A stretch of 64,000 nt of DNA from DASYML01 sp036009045 (GCA_036009045.1 DASYML010000035.1:7993-71992), one strand, 5' to 3'. Shown: positions 17,757 to 26,303, numbered from the stretch's first letter. Translations and numbers: made by a program. The notes: a model not told the origin generated them from the letters alone.

Positions 17757-18896
17757 ATGGGATTTGCAACCACAGCGATTCATGCGGGACAGGAGGCGGA
17801 CCCGACGACGGGTTCTGTCACGGTCCCTATCTATCAAACTTCGACTTACCAGCAGGAGGGGCTGGGCAAGCATAAAGGTTATGAGTACGCGCGGACGCAG
17901 AACCCTACGCGGTTTGCGCTCGAACGCAATATCGCGGCCCTCGAAGGAGCGCGTTTCGGTTACGCCTTCGCCTCCGGGATGGCGGCGATTGATGCGACCA
18001 TGAGGCTCATCCGCGCGGGCGAGCACGTCATCGTCTCGGACAATACCTACGGCGGCACGTTTCGTCTCTTCGACAAGATTCTCAAGAACTACAACATCGA
18101 GTTCGATTTTGTGGACACCTCCGACGTGACGAACGTGGAAGCGGCCATCAAACCGAACACCAAGATGGTCTTCATAGAGACGCCGACCAACCCGGTCATG
18201 ATCGTCACGGACATGCAAGCCGTCTCGGACGTGGCCCACGCGGCGGGCGCGCGCGTCGTCTGCGATAACACGTTTATGTCGCCTTACCTGCAACGTCCCC
18301 TTGAATTTGGTGTGGACATTGTGGTTCACTCCACGACGAAATATCTCAACGGGCATTCGGACGGCGTCGGCGGCGTCGTCGTCCTGAACGATGAGAAGGA
18401 CGCGGAGTGGATAGCATTCGTGCAGAACGGCGTCGGCGCGATTCTCTCGCCCTTTGATTCATGGCTGGTCCTGCGCGGGACTAAAACCTTGGCCCTGCGG
18501 ATGGAGCAGCATGACCGTTCGGGACGCGCCGTGGCGGCTTTTCTGGAAGAGCATCCGAAGGTCCATAAAATCTATTATCCGGGTTCGCTCTCACACCGGC
18601 AGCACGATCTGGCGAAGCGCCAGCAGAGGGGTTTCGGCGGGATGATAGCCTTCGAGGTCGGGTCCTTAGAGGCTGCGCGGACGGTGCTTGAATCTGTTAA
18701 GCTATGCACCTTAGCCGAAAGTCTCGGCGGGGTGGAGACTTTGATTTCGCATCCGTTGACGATGACGCATGCCTCCGTCCTGCCCGAAACGCGCGCACGG
18801 CTCGGCATCACGGAAGGCTTAGTCCGCATCTCCGTCGGCATCGAAGACACGGACGACATCATCGCGGACCTGGACCAGGCTCTCGGAAAAGTGTGA
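17757..18896 (+). CDS. Trans-sulfuration PLP enzyme (cystathionine gamma-synthase / gamma- or beta-lyase family)
   Basis: This 379-residue cytosolic PLP enzyme acts in methionine/cysteine interconversion. It contains the tetramer-contact motif GYEYARTQNPTR, the cofactor ring-binding region ASGMAAIDA, DNTF before the active-site lysine in HSTTKYLNGHSD, and C-terminal SLGGVETLISHP. These fit cystathionine gamma-synthase (MetB) and cystathionine gamma-lyase equally, and sequence alone does not separate them. ATG at 17757 begins the family-typical MGFATTAIHAGQE. An upstream in-frame start at 17736 is derived from the GACTCAT repeat. The next gene (PP2C) starts 86 nt downstream on the same strand. 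Confidence 0.93.
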   Translation: MGFATTAIHAGQEADPTTGSVTVPIYQTSTYQQEGLGKHKGYEYARTQNPTRFALERNIAALEGARFGYAFASGMAAIDATMRLIRAGEHVIVSDNTYGGTFRLFDKILKNYNIEFDFVDTSDVTNVEAAIKPNTKMVFIETPTNPVMIVTDMQAVSDVAHAAGARVVCDNTFMSPYLQRPLEFGVDIVVHSTTKYLNGHSDGVGGVVVLNDEKDAEWIAFVQNGVGAILSPFDSWLVLRGTKTLALRMEQHDRSGRAVAAFLEEHPKVHKIYYPGSLSHRQHDLAKRQQRGFGGMIAFEVGSLEAARTVLESVKLCTLAESLGGVETLISHPLTMTHASVLPETRARLGITEGLVRISVGIEDTDDIIADLDQALGKV

Positions 18897-18897
18897 A

Positions 18898-18974
18898 AGT
18901 GACAAGTGACGAATGACAAGTTAAACTCTTGTCCAACGCTCTTGCTCGTCACTTATCACTTGTCGCTTATCACT
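18898..18974. repeat. Heptamer-built inverted repeat between the PLP enzyme and PP2C genes
   Basis: AGTGACAAGTGACGAATGACAAG pairs loosely with CTCGTCACTTATCACTTGTC. It begins 1 nt after the upstream stop and ends 8 nt before the PP2C ATG, occupying the space where an SD would be expected. Confidence 0.7.
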
Positions 18975-18982
18975 GTTCTCTT

Positions 18983-19924
18983 ATGATCATAGAGCTTTAT
19001 GCAAAATCGGATGTGGGTCGCGTCAGGCGCGGCAACGAGGATAATTTTCTGATCCTCGATTTGACGACCGCGCACAACCTGACAGGCTCGGACCTGACGG
19101 AGCCGCCGCAGGAGATGCGCCGTTTCGAGTTGGGCGAGAAGGGTCTCGTGCTGGTCGTCTCGGACGGGATGGGCGGCGCGCTGGCCGGGGATGTGGCGAG
19201 CCGCATGGCCGTCGAATCCGTGCGCGAGATGCTGGTCGGGGATCACACGGAAGAGACCGGCGAGGTGGAAGAAGGAACCCCGCTCATCGAAATTCTCCGC
19301 AACGCGACCGTCTACGCCAACCTCGCCATACACCATCGCAGCCAGGAGGACTCGCGCTGCTCCGGGATGGGCGCGACCTTCACAGGGGCGGCGGTCAAGG
19401 ACGGTATTCTGGACCTCGTCCAGGTCGGCGACAGCCGTGCCTACGTGATACGCGGAAAACAGATACGGCTCGCGACGAAGGACCAGTCGCTGGTCCAACA
19501 ACTCGTAGACGTGGGCCAGATCAGCGAGGAAGAAGCCGAGACACACATGTTCCGCAACGTCATCCTGCAAGCCCTCGGTGCGCAGGGCGAAGTGACGCCC
19601 GTCACCTGCCGCCTGCATCTCAAGCGCGGCGACCTGCTGTTGCTGTGCAGCGACGGCCTCTCCGGCAAACTCCGCGCGGAAGATATTCAGCGCATCATGT
19701 CCGAAGCCAAAGGCGACCTCGCCGCAGCCTGTGAGGCGCTCGTGGACGAGGCCAACAATCGCGGCGGCGAGGACAACATCACGGTCGTTCTCGCGCGCTT
19801 TACCGGCGACGATTTGCCGGAACCCGTGACGGACCGCATCGCCATCGAACTTCCTCCGTTGGAGGAAGATTCCACGCTCGGCGATCATGAACTCGGTAAT
19901 GAAGACGATACGGAAACACATTGA
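18983..19924 (+). CDS. PP2C-type Ser/Thr protein phosphatase (Stp/PrpC-like)
   Basis: This 313-residue cytosolic metal-dependent phosphatase has DVGRVRRGNEDNF (first metal Asp), SDGMGGALAGDVAS, SGMGATF, VGDSRAYVIR, KDQSLVQQLVDVGQIS, LLCSDGL and GGEDNITVV, so every metal-binding Asp is present. The Asp-rich C-terminal tail is unusual but short. The start is the ATG giving MIIELYAKSDVG; the frame continues upstream into the repeat. Such enzymes reverse Ser/Thr kinase signalling. The membrane kinase at 11.8-13.6 kb is a plausible counterpart by inference only. Confidence 0.93.
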   Translation: MIIELYAKSDVGRVRRGNEDNFLILDLTTAHNLTGSDLTEPPQEMRRFELGEKGLVLVVSDGMGGALAGDVASRMAVESVREMLVGDHTEETGEVEEGTPLIEILRNATVYANLAIHHRSQEDSRCSGMGATFTGAAVKDGILDLVQVGDSRAYVIRGKQIRLATKDQSLVQQLVDVGQISEEEAETHMFRNVILQALGAQGEVTPVTCRLHLKRGDLLLLCSDGLSGKLRAEDIQRIMSEAKGDLAAACEALVDEANNRGGEDNITVVLARFTGDDLPEPVTDRIAIELPPLEEDSTLGDHELGNEDDTETH

Positions 19925-19957
19925 CTTAACGAACAAGCGAAGCCAGGCGAATCAAGG

Positions 19958-19996
19958 AGCGAGGCGGTCTTACTCAAGGGCCGCATCGCTTTTTTC
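19958..19996 (+). terminator. Rho-independent terminator after PP2C gene
   Basis: A 10-bp stem with one mismatch (AGCGAGGCGG / CCGCATCGCT) and a 13-nt loop is followed at once by TTTTTTC. It begins 34 nt past the PP2C stop codon. Confidence 0.75.
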
Positions 19997-20033
19997 ATTT
20001 CGCGGCGTGATAAATTTTCCTTCGGATAAATGA

Positions 20034-20062
20034 TTGACAACCCGGCCCCGCGCCAGTAACAT
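20034..20062 (+). promoter_or_regulatory. Sigma-70-type promoter
   Basis: TTGACA (20034-20039), 17-nt spacer, TAACAT (20057-20062). A perfect -35 and good -10 lie about 95 nt upstream of the secreted LolA-like protein gene. Confidence 0.6.
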
Positions 20063-20159
20063 CCGCCTCGCGCAAATATATCTACCTGACACGTCTTGAT
20101 GCTTACGGGCGCTGTTAAATTTAAGTCCAGAAAAAAGATGATCGGAGGATCGCTTGATA

Positions 20160-20954
20160 ATGTTACGCAAGTCACTCTTGAGGAAAGTTCTACTGCTCGC
20201 GCTGTGTGGGATGGCGGCGGCAGCCCTCTTAATTCCCGCGACAACCGTTCCAGGTAAGGCTGACGAGTTTACGGGGCGAGAGATTTTGACCGTCGCGCGC
20301 ATCGCGCACGGCGGAGCCGAATATACAGGCTTACAGCATGTCACGGTCAAGGCCAACGGTTTCGTCAACGCGGCGGCCTTCGCGGGCATCGGAGCCAATC
20401 CTTTGGCCGGAGCCGTCGAGGTCAAACTCAATATTACTGATTACCAGGATAAGTCCATGCGCCGCAGGCTGGATGTCGCGCCGGGCGGCGGCATGCTCGC
20501 CGCTGGGCCAACTTATCTGGTCTACACTGGGACGGAAGGCGGCGGGATGTTCGCGGGCAACCAGTTTCGCGTGAGCGAAGTGGCGGCCTCCAGGCATTGG
20601 GCCATGATGGGCTTTGACACGCTCAACCGTGCCATCGAGGGCCAACTCGTCACCGCTCGCCAGAAGGACGAGGGCAACGATTATGTCGTCGAAGTCAAGT
20701 TCAACCCGCAGGATACAGTTCGCTACTGGATTAACATGCAGAGCTTTCTGATAGACAAGATAACCACGCGCTATAACAGCAAAGTGCTTATCGAAGAGGA
20801 CCGCACAGACTATCGCAAAGTGAGTTGCATGATGCTGCCCTTCCACGTCGTGACCAGACTGCAAGGCCAGCGCCTTGCGGACCTGAGCATTGACAGCTAC
20901 GACGCCAACACGGATGTCCCGGCGGCCCGCTTTACCATGACCGCAACACCGTAA
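20160..20954 (+). CDS. Secreted LolA-like protein of unknown function
   Basis: The 264 residues have an N-terminal signal peptide (MLRKSLLRKVLLLAL... cleaved near GKADEF). The body is beta-rich. A typical tail pattern (YWINMQSFLIDKITTRY, then D-Y-R-K-V, MLPFHVVT) is what one sees in outer-membrane lipoprotein-sorting-like proteins, where a sugar- or lipid-binding half-barrel ends in a V-P-H-x-I/V-x-T strand. A GGAGG lies 11 nt before the ATG (20160) but 5 nt before an in-frame TTG (20154), so either may be used. A strong promoter precedes it and it appears monocistronic. Confidence 0.65.
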   Translation: MLRKSLLRKVLLLALCGMAAAALLIPATTVPGKADEFTGREILTVARIAHGGAEYTGLQHVTVKANGFVNAAAFAGIGANPLAGAVEVKLNITDYQDKSMRRRLDVAPGGGMLAAGPTYLVYTGTEGGGMFAGNQFRVSEVAASRHWAMMGFDTLNRAIEGQLVTARQKDEGNDYVVEVKFNPQDTVRYWINMQSFLIDKITTRYNSKVLIEEDRTDYRKVSCMMLPFHVVTRLQGQRLADLSIDSYDANTDVPAARFTMTATP

Positions 20955-20988
20955 GAGGCGACCGAGAACAAACTCGACTGGAAACGAA

Positions 20989-21178
20989 TAGGCCCTGAAA
21001 GGGCCGAATATGATAGCCGGGGCAGCGCCCACGGTTCCTGGTCCAAAAGAGAATCCGACCCTGAAAGGGTCGCACACTCAACGTTGAGGTGCGACCCTTT
21101 CAGGGTCGGCATGTTTTTGGCGATATGGGACCGGGGCGTTGCCCCGGCTATCATATTCATCCCCTGCGGGGATGTACC
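20989..21178. repeat. Nested palindrome, GACCCTGAAAGGGTC family (copy 1)
   Basis: The core has 21-bp perfect arms (21055-21075 and 21089-21109) around CTCAACGTTGAG, itself a palindrome. Outer arms GAATATGATAGCCGGGGC (21006-21023) and its exact complement (21140-21157) enclose it. Short hairpins GGCCCTGAAAGGGCC and CCCCTGCGGGG lie at the ends. Copy 2 is at 51.5 kb. This is a REP/BIME-like arrangement. Reading frames predicted across it are artefacts. Confidence 0.9.
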
Positions 21179-21207
21179 ATCGCTTTAACTCACTTTATGA
21201 ATGTCTT

Positions 21208-21708
21208 CTAAGATTTTTCCGACCTTTCAGGCAAGCTGCGCCAGTCCGGCCTGTGGTCTACGCGGCGGACGTAGATGGATGCGCCCTGGACTCGCTCCAC
21301 TTCGACGCGGTCTCCCGCTTCGAGCGGTTCTTCGCCTTCGGAGGGGTAAGCGGTCCAGGTCGAGCCGTAGACCTTGACCGCGCCCTCGTGCAAGGCTCCC
21401 TTGCTCGAAGAGACGACCGTGCCGAGTTTGCCGGGCAGCGCGTCCATGCCCATCTTGAGACGGTCGTCTTGCTTTTCGTGCGTGAAGTAGTTGACGAAGA
21501 TGGTGCGCGAGGCGGCTGTGAGCGCGATGGAGGTGACGGCGAAAATGAGGAATTGGAGCGGCAGGCTATCGAGGCCGAGGATGCTGGCGAAGGCGGCGGC
21601 CAGCGCGCCGACCCCGAACCAGAGGAGGACGAAGCCGGGCGTGAAGACTTCCGCGATAATCAGGACGACTCCGAAGATGGTCCAGACAATCCAGGCGTAA
21701 TCGCTCAT
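21208..21708 (-). CDS. NfeD-family membrane protein
   Basis: The 166 residues start with three or four close transmembrane helices (WIVWTIFGVVLIIAEVFTPG, FVLLWFGVGALAAAF, LQFLIFAVTSIALTAA). A cytosolic or periplasmic OB-fold domain (about 95-160: GKLGTVVSSS...EGAVKVYGSTWTAYP...AGDRVEVERVQGASIYV) follows, as in short NfeD1b proteins. These usually pair with a stomatin/SPFH protein, but none is adjacent here. The ATG at 21708 gives MSDYAWIVW; an ATG 33 nt earlier is less likely. Confidence 0.9.
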   Translation of the reverse strand: MSDYAWIVWTIFGVVLIIAEVFTPGFVLLWFGVGALAAAFASILGLDSLPLQFLIFAVTSIALTAASRTIFVNYFTHEKQDDRLKMGMDALPGKLGTVVSSSKGALHEGAVKVYGSTWTAYPSEGEEPLEAGDRVEVERVQGASIYVRRVDHRPDWRSLPERSEKS

Positions 21709-21728
21709 CAATCTTGCTCTGCCTTTTC

Positions 21729-21837
21729 GCAGCCCGCTCAAGTGTGCTGCTCAATCGTTACTCAATCGCTGCTCAATTGTTATTCAAGCGCTACTCAAGA
21801 GCGCTCGCTCACCTGTCGCTCAAGCGTCGCACATGCT
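21729..21837. repeat. Degenerate tandem array, CTCAATCGYTR unit
   Basis: About eight imperfect 10-13 nt units lie head to tail (CTCAAGTGTG, CTCAATCGTTA, CTCAATCGCTG, CTCAATTGTTA, TTCAAGCGCTA, CTCAAGAGCGC and others). They fill the gap between the NfeD gene and the proline dehydrogenase stop. Only direct copies are evident, unlike the inverted heptamer elements. Confidence 0.65.
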
Positions 21838-21846
21838 CTCTCGCTC

Positions 21847-22767
21847 TCAGCCCTTGAGCATGTTCTTCATGACGAACCAGACGTTGGCGGGGCGTTCTGC
21901 CAGTCGCCGCATGAAGTAAGGATACCAGTGCTTGCCGTAAGGGACGTAGACGCGCATCCTGAAGCCGTCGCGCGAAAGCTGTTCCTGTAGGTCGCGCCGG
22001 ATGCCGTAGAGCATCTGGAACTCGAAAGCATCTTTGCTGATTCCCTCGCGCTCGGCAAAGTCAACCGTCGCATTAATCATCTTCGGATCGTGCGTCGCGA
22101 TGCCGTGATAGACGCCGCTCGACAGGAGCATTTTCATGACGCGCACGTAGTTATCATCTGTGTCCTTCTTATCGGGGAAGGCGACCTCCGGCCCTTCGTT
22201 ATAAGCGCCCTTACAGATGCGTATGCGCGCGGGAATCCTGAGCAGGTCTGTGACATCTGCAACCGTCCGCCGCAGGTACGATTGCATGACGATGCCCACA
22301 TCGTTGAGGCCGAACTCCGCGCGCAGCCGTTTGAAAATATCAATCGTGGTTTGCGTGACGTTCGAGCCTTCCATGTCTACGCGGACGAAGTTGCCACGGC
22401 GTGCCGCGTCCTCCACGACGGCGCGAGCATTCCTGTAAGCGAGTTCGGGGTCTATGTCGAGGCCGAACTGCGTGAGCTTGATGGAAACGTTGGAGCGGAT
22501 GCCCGTCTCGTCTATGCGCGCGAGGATGTTTCGATATTCGCGGACCTCTTCGGCGGTCTCTTCCGGGCGCGAGACGCCTTCGTTGAGATGATCGAAGGAG
22601 GCGGCAGGCCCGCGCGCGTTGATTTCGCGGATGGCGGCGACAGCCTCTTCGATATTCTCACCGGCCACAAAGCGCGTCGTCATCTTCTTGAAAGGGCTAA
22701 AGCGCGTCGCAAAATCCTTCAGCCCTTCATGATGAGAGAGGTAGAGCAGTGCTTGTCTGGTAACCAT
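21847..22767 (-). CDS. Proline dehydrogenase (monofunctional, FAD-dependent)
   Basis: The 306-residue enzyme oxidises L-proline to pyrroline-5-carboxylate. The (beta/alpha)8 barrel motifs are NVSIKLTQFGLDID, RVDMEGSN, IVMQSYLRRT, RICKGAYNEGPEVAF, GIATHDP, FEFQMLYGIR and the C-terminal YVPYGKHWYPYFMRRLAERP, which lines the proline pocket. It is the short bacterial PRODH type rather than bifunctional PutA; no P5C dehydrogenase gene is in the window. No clear SD is seen. The tandem array at 21.73-21.84 kb lies just beyond its stop codon. Confidence 0.96.
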   Translation of the reverse strand: MVTRQALLYLSHHEGLKDFATRFSPFKKMTTRFVAGENIEEAVAAIREINARGPAASFDHLNEGVSRPEETAEEVREYRNILARIDETGIRSNVSIKLTQFGLDIDPELAYRNARAVVEDAARRGNFVRVDMEGSNVTQTTIDIFKRLRAEFGLNDVGIVMQSYLRRTVADVTDLLRIPARIRICKGAYNEGPEVAFPDKKDTDDNYVRVMKMLLSSGVYHGIATHDPKMINATVDFAEREGISKDAFEFQMLYGIRRDLQEQLSRDGFRMRVYVPYGKHWYPYFMRRLAERPANVWFVMKNMLKG

Positions 22768-22941
22768 TATGTCGAAAATTATCCCCTGGGCCAGTGGACC
22801 ATCGAATCAATGAGAAAGTGAACGGATTCCCCGCAACTGTGATATGCTTACGCCTCGCAGTTCAACGCCTCGCTTTATCCACCAGACGAATTAGCGGAGT
22901 CAACAAACTTTTAGCATCCGCCAGAGGAAGCAAGAGCAGAC

Positions 22942-23277
22942 ATGCGCTGGAAGCTACTACTCATTGCCTCTTTGCTCGCCACCATCGCTGGCGCAGGGCT
23001 CACGCTGCTCATCATCTTCGCCCTCAACGGTCCGGGTAAAAGCCCTGGGATAAATGGACTCTACCTGCTCTGTACGCTGCTTTTTCCCATCGCCGCCATC
23101 ACCTACGCGAGCATTTTCGTCTATCGCCACACGGCGCGCAGGCGTTCACTGCAAGCCATCCTGGCCGCGCTCATCTCCATCTTCCTGACGCTCACAGTCT
23201 TGCTGGCGGCCTCTATGCTCTTCGGAAAAGCCGCGCCGTCAATCCTGCCGCCCACGACGCCACGCAATATCAGTTGA
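22942..23277 (+). CDS. Small membrane protein, three predicted helices
   Basis: The 111 residues have three hydrophobic stretches (LLLIASLLATIAGAGLTLLI; YLLCTLLFPIAAITYASIFV; AILAALISIFLTLTVLLAA) separated by short polar loops, the second of which is Arg-rich (RHTARRRS). No motif indicates function and I do not recognise the family. An AGAGGAAG sequence lies 12-20 nt before the ATG. It stands alone, divergent from proline dehydrogenase. Confidence 0.65.
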   Translation: MRWKLLLIASLLATIAGAGLTLLIIFALNGPGKSPGINGLYLLCTLLFPIAAITYASIFVYRHTARRRSLQAILAALISIFLTLTVLLAASMLFGKAAPSILPPTTPRNIS

Positions 23278-23390
23278 GTTCAAGAGCAGCATAAGTGATA
23301 CGAGTTGCGCCGCGCAAGCTGAGCCTTATTCCGGTAGTAATTCAAGATAAAAGTTGAGAGAGACTCCTCATTGAGTGATAGAGAAACTGT

Positions 23391-23492
23391 GTATTCACCA
23401 CCGCAGACACAGAGGACTCAGAGTCAGCACAGAGGCTTGCATGCTTAACTCTGTGCTGACTCTGTGCGCTCTGTGTCTGCGGTGGTGAATAC
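23391..23492. repeat. Palindromic repeat, CACCGCAGACACAGAG family (copy 2)
   Basis: Arms GTATTCACCACCGCAGACAC and complement, with inner pairing CAGAGTCAGCACAGAG/CTCTGTGCTGACTCTG. Upstream it shares the TTCAAGATAAAAGTTGAG block with copy 1. Confidence 0.9.
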
Positions 23493-23531
23493 ATCTCTCA
23501 TTTCCTCTCAAGATAAACTTAACCCCACCTC

Positions 23532-24110
23532 TTACTCCGCGCGCGTGCCGAGGCCAATCTCTTTCTGTAAAGGGCGCAGGGCGTCAATCACGAAGCGAAT
23601 GTGCTGGTCCAATTCGACTCCCAACTCTTCCACGCCCTGCCTGATGTCATCACGATTGACTGTCCGCGCGAAGGCTTTGTCCTTCAGTTTCTTCTTGACC
23701 GAAGAGACTTCCAGATCGTCCAGGCTGCGCGAAGGACGGACCAGCGCGCACGCCACCAGAAAGCCGCACAACTCGTCCGTCGCAAAGAGCGCCTTTGCCA
23801 TCATCGTCTCGCGCGGCACGCCCGTGTAAGTCGCATGGCCCATAATCGCGCGAATGACGCGGTCTGGATAGCCTCGACCGCACATGATATTCGCGCCCTT
23901 GAACGGGTGCTCATCTGCGCCTGGGAACATCTCGTAATCAAAGTCGTGCAATAACCCCACGATGCCCCACTCGTCCACGTCCGCCAACGGCCCGCCATAC
24001 ACCGGCGCACACGCGCGCATCGCGGCCTCCACCGCCAGCGCGTGCTTACGCAGCCCAGCGCCCTTCGTATACTCACACAACAATTCCCAGGCATCCTGAC
24101 GGTCAAGCAT
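23532..24110 (-). CDS. HD-domain hydrolase
   Basis: The 192 residues have the HD signature in order: RKHALAVEAAM (first His), LLHDFDYE (His-Asp), HPFKGANIM, and IMGHATYTG (later His). This makes a metal-dependent phosphohydrolase of the small HD type (predicted cytosolic, often called HDIG-type). The substrate is unknown. The C-terminal half is helical (VKKKLKDKAFARTVNRDDI). It is followed upstream by a heptamer repeat and then the acyl-CoA dehydrogenase stop. Confidence 0.85.
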   Translation of the reverse strand: MLDRQDAWELLCEYTKGAGLRKHALAVEAAMRACAPVYGGPLADVDEWGIVGLLHDFDYEMFPGADEHPFKGANIMCGRGYPDRVIRAIMGHATYTGVPRETMMAKALFATDELCGFLVACALVRPSRSLDDLEVSSVKKKLKDKAFARTVNRDDIRQGVEELGVELDQHIRFVIDALRPLQKEIGLGTRAE

Positions 24111-24120
24111 AAGTCACATG

Positions 24121-24191
24121 CAGGAGTCAGGAGTCTGGAGTCAAAGACAGTCTCTTGCTTTTGACTCCAGACTCCCAGACTCCTGACTCCT
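24121..24191. repeat. Heptamer-built inverted repeat, GACTCCT type
   Basis: AGGAGTCAGGAGTCTGGAGT and the complementary ACTCCAGACTCCCAGACTCCTGACTCCT flank a 14-nt loop. It ends 3 nt from the acyl-CoA dehydrogenase stop and begins about 10 nt from the HD gene start. Confidence 0.85.
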
Positions 24192-24194
24192 ATT

Positions 24195-25343
24195 TCATCC
24201 TTTCAAAATTCCCCTTGAGATAACGATTCTTTGAATTTCGCTGGTCCCCTCATAGATGGTGGTGACGCGTGCATCTCTGTACATGCGTTCGACGGGGTAA
24301 TCGCGCGAGTAACCGTTGCCGCCGTGGATTTGGACTGCGTCGGCGCAGACCCTGTTGGCCGTTTCGGAGGCGAAGAGCTTGGCCATCGCGGCGTAATAGC
24401 CAGCCTGTTTATGCCCTGCATCCTTCAACGCTGCGGCGCGCAGGGTGAGCAGTCGCGCGGCGTCCGTCTCTGTCGCCATGTTGGCGAGTTTGAATTGGAT
24501 GGCCTGAAACTCCGCGATGGCCTGTCCGAAAGCCTGTCTCTCTTTCGCATATTTCAAGGATTCATTGAGCGCGCCCTGCGCGATGCCCGTCGAGAGCGCG
24601 CCGATGCCTATCCGCCCGTTGTCCAGACTGTTGAAGGCGACGCGCAGCCCGTTGCCCTCGCCGCCCAAAACGTTCCGCGCTGGCACGCGCACGTCCGCGA
24701 AACTCATCTCGGCGGTCTGCGAGGCGCGTTGGCCCATCTTGTGTTCGATGCTTGAGACGGTCAGTCCCTCCGTGTCTCCATCAACCAGAAAAGCCGTCAC
24801 GCTATTCTTGTCGGACGCGCGCTCGCCCGTCACGGCCATGACCACATAAACGTGAGCCTCGCCGCCGCTCGTGACCCATGACTTGGTCCCGTTGATGATG
24901 TAGTCATCGCCGTCGCGCAACGCGCGCGTGCGTAAGGCAGTCGCGTCGGAACCCGCCTGCGGCTCTGAGAGACAGAAGGCTCCGAGTTTCTCGCCCTTCG
25001 CCAGTGGAGTGAGATAATCACGCTTCTGCTCTTCCGTCCCGTAACTCAAAATGGGATAGCAACAGACAGAGTTGGTGACGCCGACGATGACGCAGACGGA
25101 GGCATCCGCGCGCGCTATCTCTTCGAGAGCCAGCGCGTACGCGACCGTGTCAAGGCCAGCGCCTCCCCACTCTTCAGGAATAATCATCCCCATCAGGCCA
25201 AGTTCCGCCAGTCCCTTCAACTGCTCGCGCGGAAACCTGGCCTGCTCGTCGCCTTCACGCGCACGCGGGGCGATCTCGCCCGCGACAAACTCGCGCACGG
25301 ATGATTGGACCATCCGCTGCTCTTCGGAAAGCTCAAAATCCAC
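24195..25343 (-). CDS. Acyl-CoA dehydrogenase
   Basis: This 382-residue FAD enzyme of the short/medium-chain type catalyses alpha,beta-dehydrogenation of acyl-CoA, passing electrons to ETF. It shows FCLSEPQAGSDA (FAD/substrate region), NGTKSWVTSGG, ERQAFGQAIAEFQ, QIHGGNGYSRDYPVERMYRDA and the catalytic Glu in TTIYEGTSEIQRIVI. The length is normal. The start is a GTG with AGGAG 9 nt upstream. The gene appears to stand alone; no enoyl-CoA hydratase or thiolase is adjacent. Confidence 0.95.
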   Translation of the reverse strand: MDFELSEEQRMVQSSVREFVAGEIAPRAREGDEQARFPREQLKGLAELGLMGMIIPEEWGGAGLDTVAYALALEEIARADASVCVIVGVTNSVCCYPILSYGTEEQKRDYLTPLAKGEKLGAFCLSEPQAGSDATALRTRALRDGDDYIINGTKSWVTSGGEAHVYVVMAVTGERASDKNSVTAFLVDGDTEGLTVSSIEHKMGQRASQTAEMSFADVRVPARNVLGGEGNGLRVAFNSLDNGRIGIGALSTGIAQGALNESLKYAKERQAFGQAIAEFQAIQFKLANMATETDAARLLTLRAAALKDAGHKQAGYYAAMAKLFASETANRVCADAVQIHGGNGYSRDYPVERMYRDARVTTIYEGTSEIQRIVISRGILKG

Positions 25344-25440
25344 GGCTCACATCTCCTTTTCGGTCAGACGAAACTAGCACGAGATAGAACGCGAAACAAG
25401 TATTGCCAATCCGGTCTCTTCGTTCAAGTAAGAAAGCAAG

Positions 25441-25550
25441 AGCCACACAGGCCAGAGAGCACACAGAGCGATTAAATATAGCGTGCCTCTCATCCAAACA
25501 TAGCTTGTCTCTCATCCTCCTGCTCTGTGTACTCTGTGCCCGCTGTGGCT
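25441..25550. repeat. Hairpin related to the CACCGCAGACACAGAG family (variant)
   Basis: AGCCACACAGGC...GAGCACACAGAGC pairs with GCTCTGTGTACTCTGTGC...CTGTGGCT. The loop holds two imperfect copies of an ATAGCKTGYCTCTCATCC unit. It is directly followed by the truncated MITE-like element. Confidence 0.7.
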
Positions 25551-25574
25551 AATTTCCGCAAGAATTGCCGCAAC

Positions 25575-25646
25575 CAAGGCGCAAAGACGCAAAGTAAAAT
25601 AAGACTCTTCACGCTCATGTTCATATCCAATCGCAAACGGCTATAA
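25575..25646. repeat. Truncated MITE-like element (CCAAGGCG family)
   Basis: This matches about 67 bp of the complete copy at 37151-37289 in reverse orientation: CAAGGCGCAAAG, a TAAGACTCTTCACGCTCATG block, and the terminal repeat CCAATCGCAAACGGCTATAA. Only this end is present; the other side abuts the hairpin at 25441. The terminal repeat lies immediately upstream of the DUF4214 remnant. Confidence 0.8.
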
Positions 25647-25648
25647 AT

Positions 25649-26224
25649 CCACCACATCAAACGGGCGCTTACATTTATCGCGTTTACAAGGCGGCCTTCG
25701 GCGCTCGTCCCACTTACGCGCAGTTCAGTTCGGATCGTGGGCGCGTCGTCGTCGGACCGGGACTGGACCAGAGTAAGTCCGCCTTCGCGCTCACCTTCGT
25801 CGGGCGTGTCGTTTTCACCAACCAGTACCCGCGCACCTTGAACGCGAATCAATTCGTCAATTCTCTGCTGGGTTCCATCCTCCTGAATTCAAACGTAGAC
25901 CTCTCCGCGCAAAGAGACGCCCTTGTGGCCCTCTATGATGGAACGGATAATGGGCTGTCGGCCATCCTGAGACAGATGGCCGACAGCCAATCCTTCATAG
26001 ATGCGGAGTACAACCCTTCATTCGTGGTGATGGAATATTTCGGATACTTACGCAGGAACCCGGACCAGGGCGGTTACGATTTCTGGTTGGGCCAGGTCAA
26101 CAAGTTCCCGCTCAGGGATGTCGGGGTACAACATGCGATGGCGTGTTCGTTCATCACCTCAGAGGAATATCAAACGAGATTTAGTTCCGTCGTTACTCAC
26201 ACGGACAGTGAGTGCCCGCAGTAG
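25649..26224 (+). pseudogene. DUF4214-type gene remnant (N-terminus missing)
   Basis: From just behind the MITE-like terminus a frame without any ATG runs to a stop at 26224. It translates as a good DUF4214 domain: YRVYKAAFGARPTYAQFSSD, then VGRVVFTNQYP, RQMADSQSFIDAEYNPSFVV and EYFGYLRRNPDQGGYDFWL. This is about 190 residues of the C-terminal domain of what is normally a larger secreted or surface protein. The nearest start (TTG at 25838) would give only 128 residues, beginning mid-domain. I conclude the 5' part was lost when the repeat or a rearrangement arrived. Confidence 0.75.
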
Positions 26225-26247
26225 AATTATTGGCCCAGGAAAATAAA

Positions 26248-26303
26248 AGGCTGTTAATCGTTCTGAGTGACTCCCCCAAATCACACGGAATGATTAACAG
26301 CCT
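26248..26303 (+). terminator. Strong hairpin (terminator-like) after the DUF4214 remnant
   Basis: The arms AGGCTGTTAATC and GATTAACAGCCT are exact 12-bp complements, followed by CTCTTT. The loop carries CTCCCCCAAA. It lies 24 nt after the stop. The U-run is short, so a structured RNA is an alternative to a terminator. Confidence 0.6.

Noticed and set aside
18956..19936. 326-codon minus-strand frame antisense to the PP2C gene
   Set aside because: The plus strand encodes a full PP2C with all metal-binding residues. The antisense frame is a product of high-GC codon use.
20897..21160. 87-codon ORF across the nested palindrome
   Set aside because: It is translated from the repeat; such proteins are known artefacts of these elements.
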